Source of the DNA: Bugula neritina
Lineage: Eukaryota > Bryozoa > Gymnolaemata > Cheilostomatida > Bugulidae
Direction: 5' to 3'
Length of the DNA stretch: 64,000 nt
NCBI GenBank assembly: GCA_964035545.1
Contig: OZ037766.1
Span: 28,586,673 to 28,650,672 of the forward strand
Position 1 is the stretch's first letter. Each line of letters starts with the position of its first letter. Under the pieces are notes generated by a model. The model did no database searches. It was not told where the DNA came from and saw only the letters and a list, made by a program, of their open reading frames with translations. This document shows positions 11,901-24,326 of the stretch, piece by piece. The translations under genes and the position numbers were made by a program.

Positions 11901-14900
11901 GAAAATTTAACATTAATGTGCCATTCTTACCAACTTTTCCATTTGTGCCATTCTCACCTGTGCCATTTTTACCTGTGCCATTATTAGTTTCATAAATTAG
12001 GTATTTGTCTTTGAAACATAACTACCATTACTCTGCATAGCATAACTAACTTGAACTAGTTCTTATTGGTAGTGGTGACATATCAGCTATTTCTAGAAGT
12101 ACTGCTGATTGTTATAAAGTTTGAAGTAATTAAATTTTATTGCTCTTTTTTCAAAAATGTTGCTCATTTTTTAAAATTTAATGCTGAAACTTAATTGGTA
12201 ATGATTTTCCAAACGGCAAGCATAAATTTATTTCTTAGTCTGAATCAAATTTTTAGATCTTACACTTCGAGTTAGATAAATTAATAGGTGTTTCACTCAA
12301 AATATAAAAAATGATTAACAATAAAAGTTTTTTGTTACTTCAAATGTTCAAGTTAAAAACACTAAAATAGAAACACAGACCAGTGAGTGAAAAACAATTA
12401 ATTTTGTTTGGGTATAATGTGTAGCTCTTAAAATTAAACACTTTAAATGGAAAAGTTTCATTGGCTCAAGATGTTCATGCATTTCTGCTTTTTTATTTGT
12501 AGGCTATGCAAGCTGAAGAATCTTGAGCGTCTGTATTTGGATAATAACAATTTCAGTTCCGGACTTTCAGAAGCAGTTGCCTCCCTTGTATATCTTGAAG
12601 AATTATGGCTGAGAAACTGTAGGCTAACCTCTCTACCATCAAGGTTTGTGCTAAAAATGTTTTTGCAAATAATTGTGAAAAAAAGAGTTTTGTTTATTTT
12701 TTTCAAATAACTTTGAAGCAGTTTGACCTAATTATCTTGGAGATAGAAAGCAAAGAGCCAATTTGTGGTTAGCATAGCAAATATTATTTGATAACTACTT
12801 GTACCGTACCCAACTCTAATAGATCAGATGTTAGAAACTCAGACCATAAGAGTTATCTTGTCACCAGTTATAGTCTTGTGAGGCTGAATGCTGAAAGATT
12901 TTAACAAATCATGTATTTAGACTGATATAAACAGGGTATAGTTGATACTTAGATGATAGCTAGACTATACTTTAGTGATGTTTAGATAATACCTGGATAC
13001 CTAGGTGATACCTGGATAGTGCCTAGGCAATGTCTGATGCTACCTAGGGAATATTGTCTAGGTCATACCCATGCAGGTGATATTATCTAGGTCATACCCA
13101 TGCAGGTGATATTATCTAGGTCATACCCATGCAGGTGATATTATCTAGGTCATACCCATGCAGGTGATATTATCTAGGTCATACCCATGCAGGTGATATT
13201 ATCTAGGTCATACCCATGCAGGTGATATTATCTAGGTCATACCCATGCAGGTGATATTATCTAGGTCATACCCATGCAGGTGATATTATCTAGGTCATAC
13301 TCAGGTCATAATATCTAGGTCATACTCGAGTCATAGTATCTAGGTCATACTCAGGTCTTAGTATCTAGGTCACACTCAGATGATATTATTTAGGTCATAC
13401 TCAGGTCATAATATCTAGGTCATACTCAAGTCATGATATTTAGGTTACACTCAAGTGATGTCTAAGTAATGTTCCAGGGATATTTCTGTCTGTTTCAGCT
13501 TTGTTAGGTTGAGTCGTCTAAAGACCCTCGACTTGAGTGACAACAACTTCAGTTCTGGTCTGCCAGAGGTGCTCACGTCACTCACTGCACTTACAGATCT
13601 GTACTTAGAGAATTGCAAACTAACTGCTCTGCCTTTGAGGTAAGGGGATAAAGAGTAAATAAATTTTAATGTTAGAATTGTGAAACAAGTTGTAAAATAA
13701 TTGCCCCCACTGGGAATCGAACTCGAGCCCTCTGGCTTGCAAGCAAGTGTGCTACCATTACACCACGAAGGCCAAATGTGAAATGGTGCTCCATGATTTT
13801 GTATGCAAATATAAGTTTTTAAAAGTTCTACCGACATTACGCGTGAACTACTGAGTATTTGATTTTCAATATTGTAGTTAAATTATTGTAACGTCTACAT
13901 TATTTATTATTTTACCAAATAGTTGAGTTTTACTGTAGTTGAATTGCAATAATATATCAATAATATATACATTATGCATTATTCTACTACAGTATGTACA
14001 ACATGCAAATGTTGGATAGTCTCAGCCTACAAAACAACAACTTCAGCTCAGGTTTTCCAGAAATCATCACTTTCCTCAAGTTCTTAACAAGGCTAAACAT
14101 GCAGAGCTGTAGCTTGTGGGCTTTACCGCCTTTGTAAGTATTATCTAGAACTTTATATACTGATTCACTGACTACACTAGGTACAGAGGCTACAGCATTG
14201 CGATTAACAGATACAATCATAAACATAATAATTATTATCATAATGTTGTAGATCTTGAACTGAATAAATATGTTATTATTTTAACATAAAGTATTGCAAC
14301 TACAAATAGAACACATTTAATTTAGCTTTCCACCATTAAACTATGTGCTCAATATAAAGAGTTTTACAGTGTACCGATTACAATTTGTGGTACATCAGTT
14401 TTTAAAAATAATTATTAGGTTGTATGAAAATATACTATACTGTAATATACTATGCTGCATCATATACTACATTGTGTGGAATACAATGTATTGTAGTGTG
14501 CTGCATTGCATCGTGCTTCATGCTATTATATTGTATTATATCACATTATTGTGTTATATTTTGTTCTGTTGTATCATATGTCTTGATATAATCTTATAAT
14601 ATATTATAATGTATAAAATATTGATTACCTACATTGGCTATATAACAGAGTTGCAGTGCAATATAGCTTCTATAGTCTCAAATACAATATAATATCTTTG
14701 TAGACTGGCAAATCTTCAAAGACTTAGGATTCTAGAGTTGAATGGTAATGACTTTATCATTGGGCTGCCTCAAGTCGTCACATCATTTGAATCACTCATA
14801 TGGCTTAAGATAGGGAACTGCAGACTAACTTCCCTTCCTCCCAAGTAAGAGACCTCTTCTATATGTTATATAAGACTGTTACAATGTAATGTAATACCCC

Positions 14901-17900
14901 TACCTCAACTTGTATAATGTATTGACTGGAGAATATTGGTGAAATTATTTTACTTGTGATTAGTATATAGGCCTATTATGATTTTTTTCTTACAAACATA
15001 GTATGAATTACCATATGTTTCGGGTATACTAATCACTGCTAATCAACTGCACATTCATTCACTTTTACAACTTGCATAAGTGTAAGTGTCCTACAAGGAT
15101 CCTAGACATTGTACATTGTGACACTAGGCACTATGCAGTATGCATTGTGATAATTGATAGCTGTTTTTCCTAGTAATAAATAAAAGTAACACAACTCCAA
15201 AACAAAAAAATTAAAAGCAAGCCCTTACTTCAACGGCTGAAAAATTATCAAAATATTATATGACAAGTCGTAGAATTTTTAGCTCATCAGTGTTCAGCAA
15301 ATTATGACAATAGTCTTTAGTAAATTTAATATCTGGTGGCAAAAGACAAATTTTTTTATATAAAGATTAAAAAATATATAAGTTGTGCTAAAACTGGATG
15401 AGATTTTAATATTACAGACTTGTATAATTATTTAGCAGCTTAATATAATTAATTATTCTTTATTTGCTAACAAATTATTATCAATTTCTATTTTTTAGCA
15501 TTGAAAAGCTACAGCAGCTTAAGCACTTGGATTTGGCTGAAAATAATTTAACAACACTCCCTGAAAACGTGTGCAAGCTGGAAAAATTGGAGACATTGAA
15601 TTTGGAGAAAAATCCCCTTTTGGTGTCTTTGAATTTGCAAATGTTGAAGCTGAGTAACTTGAAAAAGCTAGATGTGCGAGAATGTGCAGCTTTGTCAAAT
15701 CCACCTAAAGAGATCTGCAAAGAAGGTTTGCCAGCCATCTGGCAGTTCTACAGAGATTTGGCTAAAAGCGATGGCCAAAATCAACCTCTGGTGACGGTTG
15801 CAATAATTGGAGCTGCTTTTGCTGGGAAAACAAGTCTAATCAGAACTTTACAAAATCCTGAAAAGGTTCGAGTTCTGACTGACCGAAGTCCTGATGCTGT
15901 TGTTGATGAAACTACGAAGGTGTTTAATATAGAAGAAGTAGAAGTAAACAACACAATTCTCAGACTAGTTGATATGGGTGGACAGGAAGTGTATCACATA
16001 ACTTATCAACTTACATTGAAACAAAACTGCATTCCAATTGTAGTTGTGAATATGGAGCATTACCGAAAGCAAGCTACAGCTTCTGGGCACAGAGAGGCTA
16101 CAAGAAGACTGGCATTTGATTGGTTGGCGCATTTGTACGTCGCGAATCCCGCCCTTGGTCCTGCTAAGCTTGTTTTGACCCACAAAGACAAATTTTCATC
16201 AGATGAGTTTACTCAGTTGAAAGAGCAGTTTATCATTACTGTGAATACAATTCGCAACGAAATTGTAAAAGAAGATGCAATTTGTGAAACAAAGTTAAAA
16301 AGAATTCAGCATTTCATTGACAGCGAAAGTGTTTTTGCTGCTCGAGATGTATACGAAATCGGAAAGAATGATAGCTATGCTGTGTATGATAAGTTAATAC
16401 TCAGCATATTTTATTCTTGTCAAAAGTTTACCAGAGTTCTGCCCAACATCTGGCTAGAGATTGAGGAAGTGGTCTCAACGCTCCCCTCTGTGTATAGTAC
16501 AGAAGATCAGATTATTTCAGAGCTGGATAAAGCTGGAAAACCAATGTTGCCAAGTGAATTACACACAATCCTAACATACATGCATGATAGTGGCAGCCTT
16601 CTAAAATATGAAGATATTGAAATTCTCAGGCCTTACATTTTTCATAAAATCTCGGAGGTTACGAAGTTGCTGACAGTTCTATACCACCATGATGACAAAG
16701 TTTGGCAAACAAGAAAACAAATGTTTCAACTCATAGCTTTACCTGGCGAAGAGGCACTAGAGAAAGAGCACTTTGAAAGTTTGATCTGGTCATACCAAAC
16801 AACTGGAGTTATGGACCAACAGCTTTTCTGCTATTTGATAAAAACAGAAACTGGGTTTAAAAGTGACGTGGATGCTCAGTTAGCTTTATCTCTCCTTCAA
16901 TCTTTCCGTCTGCTGTATGGACCACTAACTATAAATTCCAGACCATGCCTCATTGTTCCGTCTTTTCATTCTGAGTACCATCAGTCTAACTTTCAAATCA
17001 AGCAAGACATCACGTTGCAACATGAAATACTCTGCAAAGGCCTTCCAGTACCACTTTACGTTTATCACCAGATGACCGTGGACGTACTGAAAATGTTTTC
17101 AGAGAACACAAATTCTGTCTCCATAAAGAAAAACGGAGTCAAACTGTTTCACGATGGCTCGTTCCTCAATTTTGTCCATGACGCTTTTTCAAACAGAATT
17201 ATCATCCAAGTGGCATCAGCTGTGAGGAAAACTACGCATTCGTGGAGTAATCTGATTGATATTGTCAAGACTATTTCTGCCAATGTGGTTGAGGCATGGC
17301 CAGCTAGCAGACTGATGCACATTTCCAGCTGCTCCCATTGCCTTCTGATCAACAATCCTCATCCGGCAAGACAGATTTCTCCGGGCTGGTGCAAACAAAA
17401 TGCTTTCTCGGAAAAAGCTGTTTACCAGAAGTTCTACAGCGTGTTCACTGTCTTGTGTAATGGAGACCAGATACCAAGTCTTTTTGTCAATCCTTGTAAG
17501 TTATAGTTTCAAATTGAGGCTAATATTAGTTTGCTAAAGTTTTTAATATGTGTGGGTAAACCCAAAACATCAGATTCTATGACCATTCAAAATTTCCCAT
17601 TTTTAGAGCTACATTATTCAAAAAGTTTTTTATTTGTTACGTACACATAAAGGGGACTGAGATTAGCATTAAATCTTAAATGTTAGAAGTGTGTAAGCAT
17701 TATATTGGCGCTATTCCAACATGAATGACATGTAGGCTGCTGAATCAGCTATTGATCTTTTAGTGAAGTTTATTAGTTTTAAGGAAATATACTTTTGTTT
17801 TTTGCAGGCTTATTTTTAGATGACCATGAGATGAATCACCTCAAAAAAGTTGTGACCAAGTTGAAGAACAAATCAACTCAAAGCAGCCAAAGGCTTGCAG

Positions 17901-20900
17901 GTAAAGACAATTCTTCTATTAAACTGTCATTAATATTGCACATCTGTTGTACATAAAGTTTATTTTTAGTCTACAACACAACGCTTTTTAGCCCTATTTG
18001 GCTATTCCACACACAAGGTATTATAATATCCTATCTGCAGATTTTACAGAAGTCTTTGCTAACTAACTTAAATAAGCTGCTAGTAAATATGGCATTATGA
18101 AATAGGGTCTCAAATAAAAGTTTAACTTGTCCCTGAAAGTAGAATTATAATTTGCGCACATTTGCTTGCTTGCACACGCACGCACGCACACACAACAAAT
18201 AAGTAATGCATATTTGAATAATCATGAAATATCTTCCCATATAAAATGTAGGTGAAGAAGTTGAAGAGGTCCATACAAAGACAGCTGGCACTTCCGTCAG
18301 CTCATCTGCCAAACAACGTAAAGGAAAACAAAAGTCAAGTCATCTGGGCACGAGTATATAACTTAATTATACAGTTGCTAAATTCAAACTACCATGAAGT
18401 TTAGTGTGGTGTATTATATAAGCAGTATTTATAGTTGTAATTGTCCTACTTTGACGTTTATACTGTTTTGTATAGTAACGAAGTATATGAACCAAAACTA
18501 ACCACAGTTTTATCCAAGTAGTGGCATTCCATGTATTTTATAGAAAATAGGTATAATACTGATGTAAGGTTACCTGCTCCCTTTTGATTTTACAAGTAAA
18601 TACTAATTATCCAATTTATGATGTATTCTATAGCTAACTAGCTGCAAGATCACATATTATTGCTACTATATTGTATGGCTTGTGTTATTCTTAGAAAACT
18701 ATATGCTTTAGAAACATATGCATGAATTGGTATATATGGTATATGGTATATGGTATGTGCGTGTGCGTGTGCGTGTGCGTGTGCGTGTGCGTGTGCGTGT
18801 GCGTGTGCGTGTGGGTGTGCGTGTGCGTGTGCGTGTGCGTGTGCGTGTGCGTGTGCGTGTGCGTGTGTGTGTGATGGCTAATATGTTAAGTGCATTAGTG
18901 ACTTTTTCGTATCATCTTATACAGCTTAGTCATATATTATTTTGGTAGAAAAACGTGAAGATACTCTATTCACTACATTGGAAGTTCCACGAGAGAAACT
19001 GACTTTAGAGCCGGCAGAAAAAGAGGAAGTGGATCCACTGTCTGATGATGATGACTACATGGAGCCGGCTGATGACCCCGAAGGTCACGATGTGCTCTTG
19101 AGACTTCCTGTAATACAAACCAGGAAAGAGCGCATTAAAAAACTTTTTTTCAACAACGAGAAGGTATATTAAATGTATTAAAAACCCAATAAGCTTTATC
19201 GAGTTTATTGTGCTATCCCTGCAAAACCCCTTAATGGAAAGGGTCTTTTTTAAAACAGGCTAAAACTTCACTGATGTGACACAGGAGCAATTATGACTGG
19301 ATGCTTTTCTTAACACCACCGCTGGTGTTTGAGCTCAACCATTGATTTGGTGATTACTAGGCCAACACTCTAACCATTACACCAAACTTGCCTTTTTTAA
19401 ATTTAATATTTGAATATAAACAATATGCAATGAACACTTAGTCAACATTCTTAAAACTTGATTAATACCAATTTTAGGTGTTTCTAATGACAAAGACCAG
19501 AGGGAGAGCATTGATAATCAACAATCAAAAGTTTGCTCACTCTCCAAAAAGACATGGCTCGAAAGCGGATGTTAAAAACTTGAAGTACATGCTCAAAGAA
19601 TTGAAGTTTGTCGTATCGTTATTTGAGAATCTTTCAGCAAAGGTACAAGTCATAATATTTTACTGTAAATATATTTAGAAACTATCATTTTTACAACAAC
19701 TATAAAATATTATAAAGATTTGGTTTTAAAATTACTTAAATTTGAATTCACAGTTATATAGCCCTAAATTTCAACATCTATGGGATGCTGTTTGCCTGCT
19801 ATAGTGCTTAAATCAAATATACCTGCTGAGCCCGTTTGCTACACGAACTCCATGCTTATGTATCTCTGAACTATGTTATACTTTTTCTTTTTTACGTTTT
19901 TCTTAGTTAGATTAGTATTAGAGAAGATGGGGGTCTTCACCAAGCTTAAGTATGCATTGCTGTTGCTGCTTGTTTCATGTTATCAATATGCGTTTTGGTG
20001 TCCCTAGCATGGTCAAGGTGTTCCAGGGCTTTGCATTCAAATAGTACTGCATCTGTATTTTACTACAGTTGTTTATGCCAACTTGATCAGGCTATTGCTT
20101 GATCAGTTTTGTTTGTGTACTATTGCAATTCTCATTTTTATGGAGCAGACAATTTCTTATTACATCATGGTTTTTATATAGAGTAAGTTTTAATAACTGG
20201 GAAATAGCATTTTGTACCCTCCTTAATATTAGTCTATGCTTGATTATTAATAGCGGTAACTTTGATAGTCAGCTGCTTTTTAAAAAAGGAACACCTCAGA
20301 GTTGATGGCCGCTTTTATAGACAAGTTTATTCTGTCACCCTATCGGCCATTGCAATTTCTTTAGTTGAATAGCAAACATTTTAGAAAGATAATCTGAGCT
20401 ATATATTTCATTCGTTTGTTTTTTAAACTATTTTATCGTTATATACTTTTGAACAGCTTTATCCCAGATTTATCATTAAGTTGTTTATTTTGCTTTAGAC
20501 ACAATATTTTAAGTTGATGCTTTATTAGAAACTGTGTTGTAGCAATTAATTTAAAATGTTTGATTTAAGAATGACATCTTATACACAAAGATATCAATAC
20601 CTATAAACGTTTTGCAAGTTAGTGATGGGTGCTGTTTTGAAGCATTGAATAAAAATTGTTACTTTTCCATAACTATCAACAGTTTATAAAAGTTTTATAA
20701 CATTTGTGGTCTTTGGCTAACATGCTGACCTATTAAACACAAAGTTAGTGGTTCGAGTCCTAGCACTAGTGGTAGTGTTAGGAAAACATCTAGTCAAAAT
20801 TGCTTCTGTGCTACATATGAATAAGTCCTTAGCCCAATTTAACAAAAACCTTTTTAATCAGTGGTTTTCACAGAGATAGCAACTATAAACTTGCATGAGT

Positions 20901-23118
20901 TTATAAGACTGTTACAAATTTGCAAGTCATTTTATAATTTCAGGACATGCTGCATGTCATCAGGAACGAGGTTGCCGACAAACGTCATGCAGACTACGGA
21001 ACATTCTGGCTCTTTCTCTGCTCCCATGGAACTGACTCTAACCACATCTATGGTTCCGATGATGTTCTGGTGAACATGAGAGATGTGTACGATTTACTTA
21101 CGGCTTGTAACTTTCCTGAAATGGCTGGTAAGCCAAAGATGGTTGTAATACAGGCTTGCAGTGGAGGTAAGCTTGCTGTTTTATACAAACAGAAGGAAAT
21201 AATTTGGATAAATTCAAATTCAGTTATGCAAAAGACATATTAAGATTTTTTTTTTTAAATAAAATAAAACAACTGTGAAATTTTTTTTCAAAGTGGTTTT
21301 AGTCTGTTAATCTAGGTTCAAATATAATATTTTTGTCATAAATATGTTTTAGACAGAATAGATGGTGGTGGTAAAGGAATCTACACATTGAGTAAAGAGG
21401 AGAGTTTAAGTGTATCTGAGAAAGGTTCACAGACGGTTGTTAGAGCTCTTACTATGCAACGTGATGGTAAAATGGAGAAAAAAATGGAGGGACTGAACTA
21501 CGATGATCTTCTTACTCTCAAGTCCAGCTTTGAGTGTGAGTATTTTGTGTTGCAGCTTTACTTTACAATGTGTAGCCATTTATATGCTAATTATATAATG
21601 ATTGTTCACCCACTTCTATCTGCACCTGTAATATATGCTGTGAGTCATTGTTACATATATGATATACACCATATACACTCTGAAATTTGAAGCTCAAGTG
21701 TGTTAATTAGTATTTAAATGAAGATATTATATTTTGAACTATAGCTGGACTAAATTCATTTACATGTATTACAAGAATGTCAAACATATTAGATGCACAT
21801 AAAAACATACACTGTTAACAGATGGTTATAAATATGTTTTTTTTAAACAATCATGCTGCAGTTGTATGCATTATAAAGCAAGTCTAATAGAAATGAGGTG
21901 ATTAAGTTTGTTTTAAAACTTACTGAGAAAAACTCCAGTTTGATTGTCTGATTTGTTGAACCATTTGATAAAGTTAAAGTTGAGCATATTTTTGGTAATT
22001 TTAAGAAATTATTACTTTTATGTGCAGGTTTAAGTTTAATTATAGGCATAACACACCAATAGGCAATTTTTTATTTAAATGATATATTGTGTAATTAAAT
22101 TAAATTTTAAAAATATAACATGCAAGAGAAATCTTCATATAAAATCAAAAGGCTATACCCTCTAAATTGCAGTTTTATTTTAATTTTTTCAAAGGGTATT
22201 GCAATCCTACTCTGTCTCAGAAAACCAAAAATTTTCTAAGAATTATTAAAATAAATTTTGTTGCTTGAAATTAACAGTATGTCATTGTTAATATGAATAT
22301 GGCTTTTTGAATAGATATCAAGTTATGTCTTAAACTTCCCCTTTTCCGTTGATCTGACAAAATATTATTAAAGTTTTGACCTCCCTTTTCATATGACAAA
22401 GTGTTAGCTACGTAAGGAGTAAAACAGTTTAGCATGTGGTAATATAAATGGATTTTATTTCAGCATTTGTATCCAGGAGACACCCAGTCTATGGCTCTCT
22501 GATGATACGGTGTCTGGTCAGGACAGTGTGTCTTCACGCCTGTCATCGGGATATGTACGAGATCTTCAGAATCGTAAGAATCTAGCATATTCTTTCTAAT
22601 TAATGTTAGTGCTGGGCCAGTACCAAGGAACATCTTTCTTAAAATCAGCTCAGCACTGTGATACAGAATTCATACTATTTTTAATTATACTGCATAATAG
22701 TTCATATAGGGTTGTAAGTACATAGAAACTTTTGAACTATTTCCTTTGGCATCTTTGGGAGATATGAGAGCAGACACCTAAAATATTGTAAATATGCAAA
22801 ACACATGATTGTTTAGCAAAAATGAAGAATATAGCAAAATTAAATCATCAAAATAAAATTTTGCAAAGCAATAAGTCATATTTTGATTGGATGTTTTATG
22901 GAAACTAATAAGCCATCTACCTTTTAGCTTGCTAAGATTTCTTTTCTATCATTAACTAATGATGATCTGTGTAGGTACAGCAAAGAGTGAGAAAATTCTG
23001 TATAAGAAGAGACCTTGAGTCTCGTCAGTTGCCAGTGGTTACAGATACGCTCAGTTATATGAGAAAGCTTTATCTCTTCCCTGGATACAATGGATCTCGG
23101 CTAGAAACCAAAAAGTGA
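9000..23118 (+). CDS. LRR-Roc-COR-caspase fusion protein (Roco-caspase)
   Basis: Sixteen coding exons join without a phase conflict into 1380 residues: 9000-9033, 10440-10647, 11430-11570, 12503-12643, 13499-13639, 13993-14133, 14704-14844, 15499-17495, 17808-17900, 18252-18317, 18949-19163, 19478-19642, 20944-21166, 21353-21535, 22464-22573, 22975-23118. Residues about 70-400 are leucine-rich repeats. Roc GTPase spans about 410-600, with P-loop GAAFAGKTS (420-428), switch II DMGGQ (474-478) and THKD (543-546). COR follows to about 980. A basic then acidic linker (about 981-1105) precedes a caspase: RGRALIINN, SHG with catalytic His1189, QACSGG with Cys1233, p10 block VSRRHPVYGS with the expected S1 arginine, and the end motif RKLYLFPG. 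All key GTPase and protease residues are present. Roco proteins are GTP-regulated dimers and caspases are Asp-specific proteases; a sensor-protease role in cell death is inference. I do not recall this fusion as a standard family. Confidence 0.9.
11651..11990. repeat. fold-back minisatellite in Roco-caspase intron 3
   Basis: The left arm (about 11651-11805) is a degenerate tandem array of GGCACAGGTAAAAAT-type units. The right arm (about 11918-11985) is the reverse complement of the same unit (GTGCCATTTTTACCTGTGCC). About 110 bases of GT-rich DNA lie between. Single strands could form a long hairpin. It could be a non-autonomous DNA transposon with subterminal repeats or an inverted minisatellite. 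Confidence 0.65.
13048..13450. repeat. 29-bp minisatellite in Roco-caspase intron 4
   Basis: The unit CTAGGTCATACCCATGCAGG plus TGATATTAT repeats about eight times at 13048-13279 with almost no differences between copies. From 13280 to 13450 it passes into shorter degenerate relatives built from CTAGGTCATACTCAGGTCAT. Near-identity of the first block suggests recent expansion, so copy number is probably polymorphic. Confidence 0.9.
13703..13772 (-). repeat. tRNA-like element in Roco-caspase intron 5
   Basis: On the minus strand a 70-base segment has a 7-bp acceptor-like stem (GCCTTCG with TGGGGGC), a D-arm (GTGTAATGGTAGCAC) and TTGCAAG in the anticodon-loop position. The anticodon and T stems are mispaired, so this is probably a SINE head or pseudogene. 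It matches the element at 42887-42956 closely in the D-arm and anticodon arm. Confidence 0.5.
14430..14610. repeat. AT-rich simple repeat in Roco-caspase intron 6
   Basis: Irregular runs of ATACTATACTGTAATATACT-type sequence with TATTGTATTATAT. They give spurious long ORFs of Tyr/Ile/Leu codons. No coding signal. Confidence 0.6.
18756..18872. repeat. (GTGCGT)n microsatellite in Roco-caspase intron 10
   Basis: About 19 copies of a hexamer GTGCGT with few interruptions lie between exons 10 and 11. Alternating purine-pyrimidine sequence of this kind can adopt Z-DNA. The 76-codon ORF over it is an artefact of the repeat. Confidence 0.95.
19192..19393 (-). repeat. tRNA-Thr-derived SINE, copy 2
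   Basis: Minus strand reads a degenerate head (GGTGTAATGGTTAGAG, CCTAGTAA) and then the family tail (AAAGCATCCAGTCATAATTG, CTCCTGTGTCACATC, CCTTTCCATTAAGGGG, GGGATAGC). It lies in intron 11 of the Roco-caspase. The head is more diverged than in the copy at 63.3 kb, so this is an older insertion. Confidence 0.8.
20703..20902 (+). repeat. tRNA-Thr-derived SINE, copy 3
   Basis: Plus strand carries a decayed head (TAGTGGTTCGAGTCCTAGCA at the T-arm position) followed by the family tail (AACATCTAGTCAAAATTGC, ATGAATAAGTCCTTAGCCC, CAGAGATAGCAACTATAAAC). It lies in intron 12 of the Roco-caspase, opposite in orientation to copy 2. Confidence 0.75.
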
Positions 23119-23288
23119 CACCTTGATGACTACAAGAACATATCTACGGATATAGGCTTTGTTGAGGTTTTCATACCATTTAGTATTTTTAATTTTTGAA
23201 AGTTTAATTTTTTTATTTTATCTCAAAATAACTTTTTGCATGTCACAAACACATATTTTTTTAATAAGAAGAGATACAATTTTATTTA

Positions 23289-23294
23289 AATAAA
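23289..23294 (+). terminator. candidate poly(A) signal of the Roco-caspase gene
   Basis: AATAAA occurs about 170 bases after the TGA stop of the last exon, a usual spacing for a short 3' UTR. Other A/T-rich matches exist nearby. Confidence 0.4.
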
Positions 23295-24326
23295 GTATAA
23301 TTTATCGAGGTATCATGATGTCTTGTGAAATCTTAGCTCCTCTGTATTTTACTGATGGAACATCTTTTTTTCCTGTGCTATAAAATACATTGTTCTAATT
23401 CTAACATCTTTAAGAGATCTCATGCAACCTTTTGATTTAAAAACATCATTGCAAAGACATCTATCATCAAATCAGTACAGTAACCCATATAGCTGTTCCC
23501 TTACCAATATTGTTTTCTGTTATAAACAATGCATATGTTGATATCATGCACCATGTTAACAGATAGCTATGTTATGAGTATCTTTATCTGTAAAACACAA
23601 AATAGCATTCAATGGATATGACATAACACTGTAACTAGCAATAAGTTAAGTACACAAGTTTAAACTGTTGTTTGGCATTGCTTATTTTCTTACTTAGTTT
23701 TACTAAAAAAGCATATGCAGTAAGTACATACTATAATGTTATGTAAAGTATTAAGATCACGACAAAAAAGTAATAATTCTGTATTTATTATGTAATTATT
23801 AATAATTTTCTATACTTAATCAGATTATTCTACATGATCATGCATTTTGTAGTCAGAATAATATTATACTCTATTGAAAAAGAAAGCTAATATAACGTGT
23901 AAAATAGAAACATGCTATAGTTCGCTGAAAACAAAGCTCATAATTTTCACATCAATCACCCAGGAAATACTAATTGAAACGTCTCATATCTGCTCAAACT
24001 GTTTTAAAATAACATGACTTCATCTCCTTAAGGAGGATAATACTGATACAACAGCGACTTTGTTTAGACATATGCAAGATTGAAAGATTAATTTATCATT
24101 CACTCATGCGACGCCACGTTCATGAACATCTGCAATCACAAAAAGTCATTATCCAATCAAAACAAATTACTAATAGCCATGCTACACCAGTGGCTGAAGC
24201 TAGTAACACATTTCCAGGCTACTCTGAATTGATGAAAGCTTGACAAAAGTTCAAAACAAATAAAACCTGGAAGGAAATATATGCAGGCTTATTCTACTAT
24301 TACTTTTTAAAAAGTTGCTTGAAGTC
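23295..24326. other. intergenic, no gene seen
   Basis: AT-rich DNA between the Roco-caspase and the MULE transposase with no exon-like segment on either strand. It may contain the left terminal inverted repeat of the transposon. I could not pair one by eye with the DNA after 27304. Confidence 0.4.

Noticed and set aside
18718-18948. 76-codon ORF rich in Val-Arg
   Set aside because: It is a translation of the GTGCGT microsatellite; the real exon starts at 18949 in a different context.
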